Shown here: positions 1-7,686 of the stretch, in pieces | Layout: each line of letters opens with the position of its first letter | Position numbering within the stretch: position 1 is the first letter of the stretch | Source: an uncultured Erysipelotrichaceae bacterium | Lineage (GTDB): Bacteria; Bacillota_I; Bacilli_A; RFN20; CAG-826 | Assembly: GCA_946183085.1 (NCBI GenBank) | Contig: CAMGZU010000005.1 | Coordinates: 1 to 38,784, forward strand | Reading direction: 5' to 3' | Length of the DNA stretch: 38,784 nt | The notes under the pieces: generated by a model | What the model saw: the letters and a program-made list of their open reading frames with translations, nothing else | Database searches by the model: none | What the model was told of the DNA's origin: nothing | Position numbers and translations under genes: made by a program

Positions 1-632
1 TTTGGTCCAATCGCGACAAGCGGAGGTTCGTCAAAGACCATTCCTTCTTCATGGAAACGATCGGCGATGAATTGCTGGATTTCATATTCGGAGGTCTTTC
101 CGCCCTTCTCGATGAGCTCCTTGATCTTTTGAAAAGCCTCGTCTTTGATCTTCAACGTCAATTCGCAAGCCTGCTTTTGCAGCTCATAGGCCCTTTTGGA
201 ATAAACCGCGGTGATGCGCTGGAGAACGTCGCCGCTGCTTCGAACCTCCAAGCCGAGGGATTTGATGTAATCGACGGAGCCCCAATCCGCCAAAGAGATG
301 CGTGGGAGCAAACCGTTCTCGGAGATGTCCATCAAAACCGTTTTGTAGCCGCTTAAGAGCTTTTTCTCCAAGTCGAGCATCTCTCTCCAGGTCTTGTAGA
401 CCTTTAAATCGAAGTTCCCCAAGGTTTCTTTGTCCTTCAGGTAAACAGTGTCGATGATGTGGGTGATCAAATAGGGTTTTCCCGAGGCCGGAATCACCAT
501 AAAAATCTTTCGGGTCAGCATCTTCGGGCCAAGAAGGGCATTCATGACGGGGTTATGGCATTCGTAGTCAACCAAAACCCAGGCGTCGGCCCCTTCCTGG
601 GCGACGTATTTCTTAATTTCTTTGATTTTCAT
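1..632 (-). CDS. M24 family metallopeptidase (Xaa-Pro aminopeptidase-like), 3' end cut by window edge
   Basis: The minus strand reads open from an ATG at 632 to the left edge, giving the first about 210 residues. It starts MKIKEIKKYVAQEGADAWVL, then shows a creatinase/prolidase N-terminal domain (a beta-strand with DYECHNP, later LMDISENG and SLADWGSVDYI). The helix with AYELQKQACELTLKIKDEAF and GKTSEYEIQQF marks the beginning of the pita-bread catalytic domain. The metal-binding Asp/His/Glu residues lie beyond the edge, so activity cannot be confirmed. Family members remove N-terminal residues preceding proline in cytosolic peptide turnover. It is divergent from the GH2 gene, 56 nt away. No Shine-Dalgarno is visible; an extended -10 lies 6 nt upstream of the ATG. 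The family call is good; the exact substrate is unknown. Confidence 0.75.
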   Translation of the reverse strand, partial: MKIKEIKKYVAQEGADAWVLVDYECHNPVMNALLGPKMLTRKIFMVIPASGKPYLITHIIDTVYLKDKETLGNFDLKVYKTWREMLDLEKKLLSGYKTVLMDISENGLLPRISLADWGSVDYIKSLGLEVRSSGDVLQRITAVYSKRAYELQKQACELTLKIKDEAFQKIKELIEKGGKTSEYEIQQFIADRFHEEGMVFDEPPLVAIGP

Positions 633-638
633 GGGAAA

Positions 639-647
639 AGAATAACA
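639..647 (-). promoter_or_regulatory. Extended -10 for M24 peptidase, leaderless geometry
   Basis: On the minus strand TGtTATTCT is followed by six bases (TTTCCC) and the ATG at 632. Transcription would start on or next to the start codon, so the mRNA would be leaderless. No convincing -35 is seen. Confidence 0.45.
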
Positions 648-676
648 CCAACGCGCGCGGAAAACGCGAAATGCGC

Positions 677-682
677 TAGAAT
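677..682 (+). promoter_or_regulatory. -10 element of the GH2 operon, leaderless geometry
   Basis: TAGAAT lies six bases before the ATG at 689, with no Shine-Dalgarno between them. This is the same geometry as several other operon heads in the window. No clear -35 is seen in the GC-rich segment upstream. Confidence 0.45.
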
Positions 683-688
683 GACTCT

Positions 689-2428
689 ATGATTGCGTCC
701 CCGGGTGCGACCCATGTTTCCAAAAAACGGCCTTTGGAAGAGTTTCCTACGCCCCAATTTCGGCGAGACGGTTATCTTCCGTTAAACGGGCCATGGGAGT
801 TCGAGATCACCAAATCCGAAGACTTCCCTTCCGCCTTCCGAAAGAGCATTTTGGTTCCTTTTGCCGTTGAGACGGAGCTTTCGGGCATCGGACAACGCGT
901 TTGCAAAGACGACGTGCTTCATTATCGAAGGGCGATTTCCGTTCCGCCTTCGTTTAACCGCGGGCGTGTGTTTTTGCATTTCCAAGCGGTGGATCAGGTA
1001 GCCGATGTTTATCTCAACGGCTTGAAAGTCGGCCATCATGAAGGCGGTTATCTGCCCTTTGTGATCGAACTCACCTCGATGCACCGCGACGAAAACATCA
1101 TCGATGTCGTGGTCAAGGACGATACCGATAGCCCGATTTACCCTCGTGGGAAGCAAAAGAACAAACGAGGTGGCATTTGGTACACCCCGACTTCGGGCAT
1201 TTGGCAGAGCGTTTGGCTCGAATCCACCCCGGTCGAGCGCATCCGTGACTTCAAAATCACCCCAGACTTCCAACAAAAAACCGTGCGTTTCCAATTGGAG
1301 TTTGAGGGCAAGATCCGTTCGGGACGTGCGTATATTTCCTGCAACGGAAAGGCCGTAACCGACGTAGCCATCGACGAAAACGGCTTTGCCGAAGCCTCAT
1401 TGGCCAATTACTTCCGTCCATGGAGTCCCGATAGTCCTACGCTTTATGACGTTCGCTTCGAGGTAAATAACGACTTGGTCTATTCCTATTTCGCAATGCG
1501 CGAATTTGGGAAGATCGATTTGATGGGGCATAACGTCTTTGCCTTAAATGGCAAACCCCTTTTCCTAAGCGGCGTTTTGGACCAAGGCTACTGGCCAGAG
1601 TCTGGCCTCACCCCGCCGACCGACGAAAGCATCCTTGCCGATCTGAATCTTTTGAAAAGCATGGGCTTCAACATGGTGCGCAAACACATCAAGATCGAGC
1701 CGATGCGCTGGTACTACCATTGCGACCGCCTCGGTCTCATCGTCATGCAGGATCTTGTGAATGGCGGCGCACCATACAAGAACTTCTTGATTTATACCGC
1801 CCCCTTCATTAAGTATCGTTTCAACGATGAGAAAAAAGGAACGATTAAGACGCTTGGGAGAGAAAAAGAGGCATCCCGTAGATTCTTTTTGAGTGAATTG
1901 GAAGGCACCATTCAAGCACTTTATAACGTGCCGTCCATCGCGATTTGGACCATCTTCAACGAAGGTTGGGGCCAATTCCAAACCAAAGAAGCCTTGAAGC
2001 GGTTGAAAGGCATCGACACAACCCGGTTGGTCGACGCGAACTCTGGCTGGTACGACCAAAAGGTGGGCGACTTCAATTCGAGGCATCTTTATTTCCAAAA
2101 GCTGAAAGTCATGCGGAGGAGGCTGGATGAGCGCATCCTTTCCTTAAGCGAATTTGGCGGCTATTCCCTCCAATTCCAGGGCCATGTCTTTTCTAAGAAG
2201 GCTTTTGGCTACAAGAAGTTTGAAGGCCAAAAAGAACTCAACACGGCCATTTCCAGACTTTATTTGGAACAGGTCGTGCCTCTGTTAAAAGATGGTTTAT
2301 CCATCTCGGTTTACACCCAGTTAAGCGACGTGGAAGACGAAATCAATGGCTTGGTGACTTATGACCGGAAGATCCAGAAGGTTGACGTTGCCGTCATGCA
2401 AAAGATCCATCGGAGCCTTCATTTCTAA
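689..2428 (+). CDS. Glycoside hydrolase family 2 protein (beta-galactosidase/glucuronidase type), cytoplasmic
   Basis: A 579-residue GH2-like glycosidase. It has the N-terminal jelly-roll sugar-binding domain (about 25-190, with HYRRAISVP, FLHFQAVDQVADVYLNG and GYLPF), an immunoglobulin-like domain (about 190-290), and a TIM barrel. The acid/base Glu425 sits in the family motif FNEGWGQ, and Glu488 in LSEFGGY is the likely nucleophile. There is no signal peptide, so it should act on imported oligosaccharides in the cytosol. It is shorter than LacZ and lacks the extra C-terminal domains; length and architecture are nearer the beta-glucuronidase/compact GH2 group. Sugar specificity cannot be read from the sequence. 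It heads an operon with a HAD phosphatase (2 nt gap) and an alpha/beta hydrolase. The start is set by a -10 hexamer immediately upstream. Confidence 0.85.
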   Translation: MIASPGATHVSKKRPLEEFPTPQFRRDGYLPLNGPWEFEITKSEDFPSAFRKSILVPFAVETELSGIGQRVCKDDVLHYRRAISVPPSFNRGRVFLHFQAVDQVADVYLNGLKVGHHEGGYLPFVIELTSMHRDENIIDVVVKDDTDSPIYPRGKQKNKRGGIWYTPTSGIWQSVWLESTPVERIRDFKITPDFQQKTVRFQLEFEGKIRSGRAYISCNGKAVTDVAIDENGFAEASLANYFRPWSPDSPTLYDVRFEVNNDLVYSYFAMREFGKIDLMGHNVFALNGKPLFLSGVLDQGYWPESGLTPPTDESILADLNLLKSMGFNMVRKHIKIEPMRWYYHCDRLGLIVMQDLVNGGAPYKNFLIYTAPFIKYRFNDEKKGTIKTLGREKEASRRFFLSELEGTIQALYNVPSIAIWTIFNEGWGQFQTKEALKRLKGIDTTRLVDANSGWYDQKVGDFNSRHLYFQKLKVMRRRLDERILSLSEFGGYSLQFQGHVFSKKAFGYKKFEGQKELNTAISRLYLEQVVPLLKDGLSISVYTQLSDVEDEINGLVTYDRKIQKVDVAVMQKIHRSLHF

Positions 2429-2430
2429 TT

Positions 2431-3228
2431 ATGGCGATCAAAGCGGCATTTTTTGATATCGATAACACGCTCTTCGACTATAAGACGATGCGTTTTGTGC
2501 CGTCGACAATCGAGGCGATCAAAGAGTTTCAAGCCAATGGCGGCAAAGCTTTCATCGCCTCCGCCCGCTGCTACGACTTGATTCGGAGCTTCGGCACGAT
2601 GGACCTTGGCATCAAATGGGATGGCTGGACTTCCTTTTGCGGCGGCGTCGTTTCGGCGGACCACAAAATCATCTACAAAGCCACATTGCCTCCAAAAGAC
2701 GTAAGGCAATTGGTTTCCTTCGCCAAAGAACACAAGGCGGGCCTAGAACTCCTTGGCATCAAGACGCGTTTCTTGATTGATAAGCCAAACGAATTTGTTT
2801 ATGGCTACCACAAGATTTACATCGACCCCCTCGCGCCGGTAAGGAAATACCGCGGCGAAGAAATCACGGGTGCGATTCTCCTTTGCCCTGAGAGTTATGA
2901 CAAACTCGTGAAAGAGAAACTCACGAACGTCACTTTTAACCGCTTCCAGAAATATGGGGCGGACATCGGTCCAAACATCGAGCGAACCAAAGGCTTTGGC
3001 TGCAAGGTTCTGTTGGATTATTTCGGCATTAAGAAAGAAGAAGCGATCGCCTTTGGAGACTCCATGCCTGACGTCAGCATGGCCGAGGCTTGCGGGACGC
3101 TTGTCATCGTCGGCAATGGCGAGGAAGAAGCTAAAAAATACGCGACCATCGTCTCGGATCCCGTTCATGAAGACGGTGTCGCCAAACTCATGCGGAAGCT
3201 CAAAATGATCGGAGGGAAACAGAAATGA
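2431..3228 (+). CDS. Cof-type HAD-IIB phosphatase
   Basis: A 265-residue haloacid dehalogenase-type hydrolase. Motif I is DIDNTLF near residue 8 (nucleophile and acid/base Asp). Motif II falls in the segment FIASARCYDL. The Lys of motif III precedes the terminal AFGDSMPDVSMAEACG, which supplies the Mg-binding Asp pair. The large cap between about 90 and 180 is typical of the Cof/HAD-IIB group, which dephosphorylates sugar phosphates, FMN or PLP precursors in the cytosol. It begins 2 nt after the GH2 stop codon with no Shine-Dalgarno, so translation is probably coupled. The neighbouring glycosidase makes a sugar phosphate a reasonable but unproven substrate. Confidence 0.82.
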   Translation: MAIKAAFFDIDNTLFDYKTMRFVPSTIEAIKEFQANGGKAFIASARCYDLIRSFGTMDLGIKWDGWTSFCGGVVSADHKIIYKATLPPKDVRQLVSFAKEHKAGLELLGIKTRFLIDKPNEFVYGYHKIYIDPLAPVRKYRGEEITGAILLCPESYDKLVKEKLTNVTFNRFQKYGADIGPNIERTKGFGCKVLLDYFGIKKEEAIAFGDSMPDVSMAEACGTLVIVGNGEEEAKKYATIVSDPVHEDGVAKLMRKLKMIGGKQK

Positions 3229-4127
3229 GGATCGGGCCGTTTGCGATGGATTTGATCGTCCGCTTCATGGACAAAAACGACCGGAAAAGGATTTCCTCTT
3301 TCCGCTTCCTTTCGGACGAGAATCATCTTTATGACATCCCCTACGTCGACGATGGGGACGAGCATCACAAATTCGACCTGATAAAGGCTTCGAAAGAGCA
3401 GCGGAAAAACCGCCTCATCATTGATATCCACGGTGGGGCCTATATCTATGGAATCCGCAAAAATAATGCGCCTTTTGCGTCCGTTTTCTGGGAAGAAGGT
3501 TATGACGTCATCACGGTGGATTACCGCCTCGTCTCCAAAGCAAACGGCGTGGATGTCAAAAAGCAGATTGAAGATCTTTTGGCCTTCTTGTCCTTCTTGG
3601 AAAAGCACCTAAAAACCTATGGGTTAGAGAAAGACGAAATCTTCCTTGTCGGCGATTCTGCCGGCGGCCATTTCGCCCTTCTTCTTAGTGAGATCCTTTT
3701 GGACGAAAGACTTCAAAGGGATTGGGGTGCGAAACTCGCGCTTCCCGTAAAAGCGGTCCTTGTCAATTGCCCGGTTTATGACTTCCTTGCCGCGACCGAA
3801 GTGTCGATGATGAACAAGAAAGCAAAGGTCAAAATGTTCGGCCCCCACTTTGAGGAGCTTAATTGGGTTCGTCTGCTGGACCCTAGAATCCACCGGAAGG
3901 CTTTGAAGGTCCCGGTTTTCGTTTCTTCCTGCACCAACGATTTCCTCAAGGAACACTCCGTCCGCGCCAACCTTGATTTTGTGGAAGATGGCATCAAACA
4001 TCAGTTCTTTTTCTTGGAGAGCAAGAAGAAAAAGATCGCCCATGTCCACAATGTGATTTGGCCCGATTTGCCCGAATCGAAAAAGGTTAACGAATCGATG
4101 CTCCGTTTCCTCGAGGAAAACGCCTGA
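3225..4127 (+). CDS. Alpha/beta hydrolase (esterase, HSL-like)
   Basis: A 300-residue alpha/beta-hydrolase. The oxyanion-hole motif IHGGAYIYG lies near residue 66-74, the nucleophile elbow GDSAGGH near residue 143, an acidic residue in FVSSCTNDF, and the likely catalytic His in HVHNV near 275. This order matches the hormone-sensitive lipase/BD-FAE-like esterases. There is no signal peptide or transmembrane segment, so it is cytosolic. It overlaps the HAD gene by 4 nt (ATGA), so the two are translated together. With a GH2 glycosidase at the head of the operon, deacylation of acylated sugars is a possible role, but this is inference. Confidence 0.8.
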   Translation: MRIGPFAMDLIVRFMDKNDRKRISSFRFLSDENHLYDIPYVDDGDEHHKFDLIKASKEQRKNRLIIDIHGGAYIYGIRKNNAPFASVFWEEGYDVITVDYRLVSKANGVDVKKQIEDLLAFLSFLEKHLKTYGLEKDEIFLVGDSAGGHFALLLSEILLDERLQRDWGAKLALPVKAVLVNCPVYDFLAATEVSMMNKKAKVKMFGPHFEELNWVRLLDPRIHRKALKVPVFVSSCTNDFLKEHSVRANLDFVEDGIKHQFFFLESKKKKIAHVHNVIWPDLPESKKVNESMLRFLEENA

Positions 4128-4137
4128 TGATTCGCTA

Positions 4138-4167
4138 TTGAAGCACGCGTGCTCACGTGTGTATATT
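4138..4167 (+). promoter_or_regulatory. Promoter of the putrescine operon with palindromic spacer
   Basis: TTGAAG (4138-4143), an 18-nt spacer and TATATT (4162-4167) form a recognisable vegetative promoter ahead of the ATG at 4180. The predicted leader is only about 5-6 nt and has no Shine-Dalgarno. The spacer holds a perfect 12-bp palindrome, AGCACGCGTGCT (4142-4153), followed directly by CACGTG (4154-4159). A dimeric repressor bound there would block RNA polymerase. Which regulator binds is unknown. Confidence 0.55.
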
Positions 4168-4179
4168 TATCGGGCAACT

Positions 4180-6792
4180 ATGGAAAACGATCAGCAAAAT
4201 CGTGCGCCCTATGTGGAGGCGCTCCGCAAATACATCTCCGAGAACGTCTCGCCTTTTGATGTCCCTGGACATCATATGGGCAACGTGGAGAACGAATTCA
4301 CCAAACTCGTCGGTCACCAAACCTACCGTTCGGACGTCAATGCCCCGATTGGCATGGATAACCTCAGCAAACCTACCGGCGTCATCCTCGAAAGCGAGAA
4401 GCTGATGGCGGAAGCCTGCGGCGCGGACGAAGCCTTTTTCTTGGTCAATGGAACGACCGGCGGCATCTTGGCGATGATCATGACCGCGGTGCGCGCTGGC
4501 GAGAAGATCATTTTGCCCCGTAACGTCCACAAATCCATCATCAATGGCCTCATCATCTCCGGTGCCGTTCCGGAATACGTGATGCCTGCCATCGATAACG
4601 ACCTTGAGATCGCCAATCAACCCAGCGTCGATGACTTCAAGAAAGCCATCCTGCGTTATCCTTCCGCCAAAGCGGTTTTCGTCATCAACCCGACCTATTT
4701 CGGCGGCGTGAGCAATCTAAAAGAAATCGTGGACTTCGCCCATGCCCACAACATGGCCGTTTTGGTCGACGAAGCCCATGGCGCCCATTTCTATTTCGGC
4801 GCCGAAGGCACCCCGATGACCGCGATGGAAGCCGGCGCGGATATGTCTTCCGTCTCCTTCCACAAAACCGGCGGCTCTTTGACCCAAAGCTCCGTTTTGC
4901 TTGCCCACACCCGGATGTTCAGCCGTTATGACATCCAGAAGACCCTCAATATCTTAACCACGACCTCGCCGTCAGCCCTTTTGCTCGCATCCTTGGATGC
5001 GGCGAGGCAATACATGGTCGCCAAAGGCAAAGAACAGCAAGAAGCCGCTTACGAACTTGTTCGTTACGCGACCGAAAAGATCAACAAAATCCCTGGGTTT
5101 TATGTCTCGGGGAAAGAGCACTTCCTGAAGTATGGCTGCTACGACTATGACCCCAGCAAATTGGTCATCTCCTTGGACCATTTGGACATCAATGGCTTTG
5201 AGCTTTATCGCTTGATCAAGGCGGAGTATGACATCCAGTTGGAGCTTGCCGAGACCTATTGCGTCCTCTGCATCTTCGCGATCGGCACCAAAAAGACGCA
5301 CGTCGATCACCTTGTCGCCGCCCTAAGGGCCATCTCGAAGAAGCATTACCACAAAAACGTCGATTACCCCGACCATCATTTTGATTCTTCCTTCCCCTTC
5401 ATGTTGGTTCGTCCTCGCGTCGCCTATCATGCCGCGGGCAAGGTCGTTCCTTTGGAGGAACTCGATGGCCAAATCTCCAAAGAACAGGTCATGATGTATC
5501 CGCCGGGCATCCCGCTTATTTGCCCGGGCGAAGTCTGGACGAGCGAGCTCGTGAGCCGCTTGAAGCATTACACCCAAACCGCGGTCACGATCCTCTCCTC
5601 TTATCCGGATGGCTACGAAGTCATCGACAAAGAGAAGTGGCGTTATTTCAACAAATACGAGAAGAAACTCGAGGACTATTACACCAACCGCAAGACCACG
5701 CCGGCGGGCGACGGTTATCGGATGCCTTTTGAAGGCGATGAGCACCAAGCCACCATCGTTTTGATGCCCTTTCGCCGCGATACTTGGCGTAGAGGCGGCA
5801 GTATCGCGCGCAAGAACTTCAAGCAAGTCATCGCCGCGATCGCCGAGCACGAAAAGGTCATCGTCGGCATCAATCCGCCGATTTATAAGAAGGTCGCCCC
5901 GATGTTCGAGGATATGGAGAACGTCGAGACCATCTCGATTCGCTATAACGACTCCTGGGCTCGCGATAACATGCCGCTTTTCGTGAAAAAGGGCAATTCG
6001 CTTCGCGCGGTCGACTTCCGCTTCAACGCTTGGGGCGGCGACTACGATGGCCTTTATTCCAACTGGAAGGACGACGACAAGATCAGCAGTGTCTTCCTAA
6101 AGCGCTACAAAATATCCGCCTACACCCATCCAACCTTCGTCTTGGAAGGCGGCTCGATCGCCGTGGATGGCGAAGGCACGTGCATCGTGACCGAAGCCTG
6201 CCTCCTCTCCAAAGGACGCAACCCCGACCTCACCAAGATGGAGATCGAGGAAACCTTAAAGGGCTATCTTGGCGTTGAGAAGGTCATCTGGGTGCCGCAT
6301 GGCATCTACCTCGACGAAACCAACGAGCACATCGATAACATGGTGGCCTTCGTTAAGCCCGGCGTCGTCTGCCTCGCTTGGAGCAAAGACAAAGACGATC
6401 CCCAATATGCGTTCTGCCAAGAGACCTACAAAGTCTTGAAGAAGGCGACGGACGCTCAGGGAAGGCCCTTGGAGATCCACAAGATCCTCGTTCCTTCGCC
6501 AGCCCTATACATGACGAAGAACGAAAGCAGGGGCATCGTGAAGGGTCGTTATAATGCGAAGCCGCGCGAGAGCGATTCCCGCCTCTCGGCGAGCTACGTG
6601 AACTTCTACCAAGGCAAAGACTTCGTGATTCTTCCCGCCTTTGGCGTGAAGGAGGATGAGCTGGCCTACAAAGAGATGAAGAAGCTCTTCCCCGACAAGA
6701 AGATCCATCAAATCAACACCAGGGAGATTCTCCTTGGCGGCGGAAACATCCACTGCATCACCATGCAGATTCCCAAGGAGGAAAAGGAATGA
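4180..6792 (+). CDS. Fused arginine decarboxylase-agmatine deiminase
   Basis: An 870-residue bifunctional enzyme. Residues 1-about 505 are an Orn/Lys/Arg decarboxylase of the SpeA/Cad fold: PFDVPGHHMG near the N-terminus, VLVDEAHGAHF, and the PLP Schiff-base Lys229 in SFHKTGG. After a short linker, about 512-870 is a peptidylarginine-deiminase-fold agmatine deiminase: MPFRRDTWRRGG, RDNMPLF, FVLEGGSIAVDGEGT, His717/Asp719 in NEHIDN and the nucleophile Cys859 in GGGNIHC. Together they would convert arginine to agmatine and then N-carbamoylputrescine in the cytosol. The domains are usually separate genes of about 490 and 365 residues. Arginine, rather than lysine or ornithine, is inferred from the attached deiminase. 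The start ATG4180 is chosen because the promoter lies upstream and homology begins soon after. It overlaps the amidase gene by 4 nt. Confidence 0.88.
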   Translation: MENDQQNRAPYVEALRKYISENVSPFDVPGHHMGNVENEFTKLVGHQTYRSDVNAPIGMDNLSKPTGVILESEKLMAEACGADEAFFLVNGTTGGILAMIMTAVRAGEKIILPRNVHKSIINGLIISGAVPEYVMPAIDNDLEIANQPSVDDFKKAILRYPSAKAVFVINPTYFGGVSNLKEIVDFAHAHNMAVLVDEAHGAHFYFGAEGTPMTAMEAGADMSSVSFHKTGGSLTQSSVLLAHTRMFSRYDIQKTLNILTTTSPSALLLASLDAARQYMVAKGKEQQEAAYELVRYATEKINKIPGFYVSGKEHFLKYGCYDYDPSKLVISLDHLDINGFELYRLIKAEYDIQLELAETYCVLCIFAIGTKKTHVDHLVAALRAISKKHYHKNVDYPDHHFDSSFPFMLVRPRVAYHAAGKVVPLEELDGQISKEQVMMYPPGIPLICPGEVWTSELVSRLKHYTQTAVTILSSYPDGYEVIDKEKWRYFNKYEKKLEDYYTNRKTTPAGDGYRMPFEGDEHQATIVLMPFRRDTWRRGGSIARKNFKQVIAAIAEHEKVIVGINPPIYKKVAPMFEDMENVETISIRYNDSWARDNMPLFVKKGNSLRAVDFRFNAWGGDYDGLYSNWKDDDKISSVFLKRYKISAYTHPTFVLEGGSIAVDGEGTCIVTEACLLSKGRNPDLTKMEIEETLKGYLGVEKVIWVPHGIYLDETNEHIDNMVAFVKPGVVCLAWSKDKDDPQYAFCQETYKVLKKATDAQGRPLEIHKILVPSPALYMTKNESRGIVKGRYNAKPRESDSRLSASYVNFYQGKDFVILPAFGVKEDELAYKEMKKLFPDKKIHQINTREILLGGGNIHCITMQIPKEEKE

Positions 6793-7649
6793 AAAAACGT
6801 TATTCGGTTGCCCAGATGGCGATGTCCCCCATCTATGAGGAGAACATCAAAAAAGCGGACGCTTTGATTGAAAAAGCGGCGAAGGAAGGAAGCGCCTTGC
6901 TCCTTCTTCCCGAACTCTTTGAAGGCCCCTATTTCTGCCAGATTGAGGACTATGAGAAGTTCGCTTTGGCGGAGGAGGCCTCCAATTCCAAAACCTTGAA
7001 GCATTTCCAGGAGATGGCGAAGAAACATCATATCGTTTTGCCGATCTCCTTCTTCGAAAAAAGCGGACCCGTATACTTCAATTCCCTCGCGATGATTGAC
7101 GCGGATGGCAAGATTTTGGGCATCTACCGCAAATCCCATATCCCAACTGGCGAATGCTACGAAGAGAAGTTCTATTTCTCCCCGGGCGACACCGGATTCA
7201 TGGTCTTTGATACCCAAGCCGGCCGCGTTGGCGTGGCGATCTGCTGGGACCAGTGGTTCCCGGAAGCCGCGCGTGTCATGGCCTTAAAGGGCGCCCAGAT
7301 TCTTATGTACCCGAGCGCCATCGGCTCCGAACCCATCTTGCCGCGCGACAGCAAATCGCATTGGCAGAACACGATGAAGGGCCATGCGGCCGCCAATGTC
7401 ATGCCGCTTCTTGCCTGCAACCGCGTCGGCGTGGAGAAGGCGGGCAATAGCTCCATGCAGTTCTTTGGTTCTTCCTTCATCGCCGATTCCCATGGCGACT
7501 TCGTCAAGGAAATGGGCCGTGAGGAAGAAGGCATCATCACGGCTGAATTTGACTTGGAGGTCAGCGACAAAGAGCGGTCCGATTGGGGCGTCTTCCGCGA
7601 TCGCCGCACCGACTTATACTCGCCGATCCTTAAGCTATCGGACAAATAA
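6789..7649 (+). CDS. aguB: N-carbamoylputrescine amidase
   Basis: A 286-residue nitrilase-superfamily amidase carrying the full catalytic triad: Glu42 in LPELFEG, Lys115 in YRKSHIP and Cys152 in VAICWDQWFPEAAR. The tail motif DRRTDLY is typical of the AguB branch. It hydrolyses N-carbamoylputrescine to putrescine, CO2 and ammonia, completing the route begun by the upstream fusion enzyme. It overlaps that gene by ATGA and has a strong Shine-Dalgarno (AAGGAGG) inside its end, so the two products are made together. A terminator follows within 5 nt, so the operon is just these two genes unless the GH2 operon reads through. Length and motifs are normal for the family. Confidence 0.92.
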   Translation: MKKRYSVAQMAMSPIYEENIKKADALIEKAAKEGSALLLLPELFEGPYFCQIEDYEKFALAEEASNSKTLKHFQEMAKKHHIVLPISFFEKSGPVYFNSLAMIDADGKILGIYRKSHIPTGECYEEKFYFSPGDTGFMVFDTQAGRVGVAICWDQWFPEAARVMALKGAQILMYPSAIGSEPILPRDSKSHWQNTMKGHAAANVMPLLACNRVGVEKAGNSSMQFFGSSFIADSHGDFVKEMGREEEGIITAEFDLEVSDKERSDWGVFRDRRTDLYSPILKLSDK

Positions 7650-7653
7650 AAAT

Positions 7654-7686
7654 GGGAGTCACCTTCATGGTGGCTCCCTTTCCTTT
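7654..7686. terminator. Bidirectional rho-independent terminator
   Basis: GGGAGTCACC and GGTGGCTCCC pair around TTCAT (stem arms 7654-7663 and 7669-7678). The plus side ends TTTCCTTT and the minus side ends in a run of T (ATTTTTATTTG). It serves aguB and the converging nucleotidase gene. Confidence 0.9.

Noticed and set aside
782-1294. Long minus-strand open frames inside the GH2, fusion-enzyme and secA genes
   Set aside because: They lie wholly opposite well-supported genes, have no family motifs, and show the Arg/His/Asp-rich composition of shadow frames.
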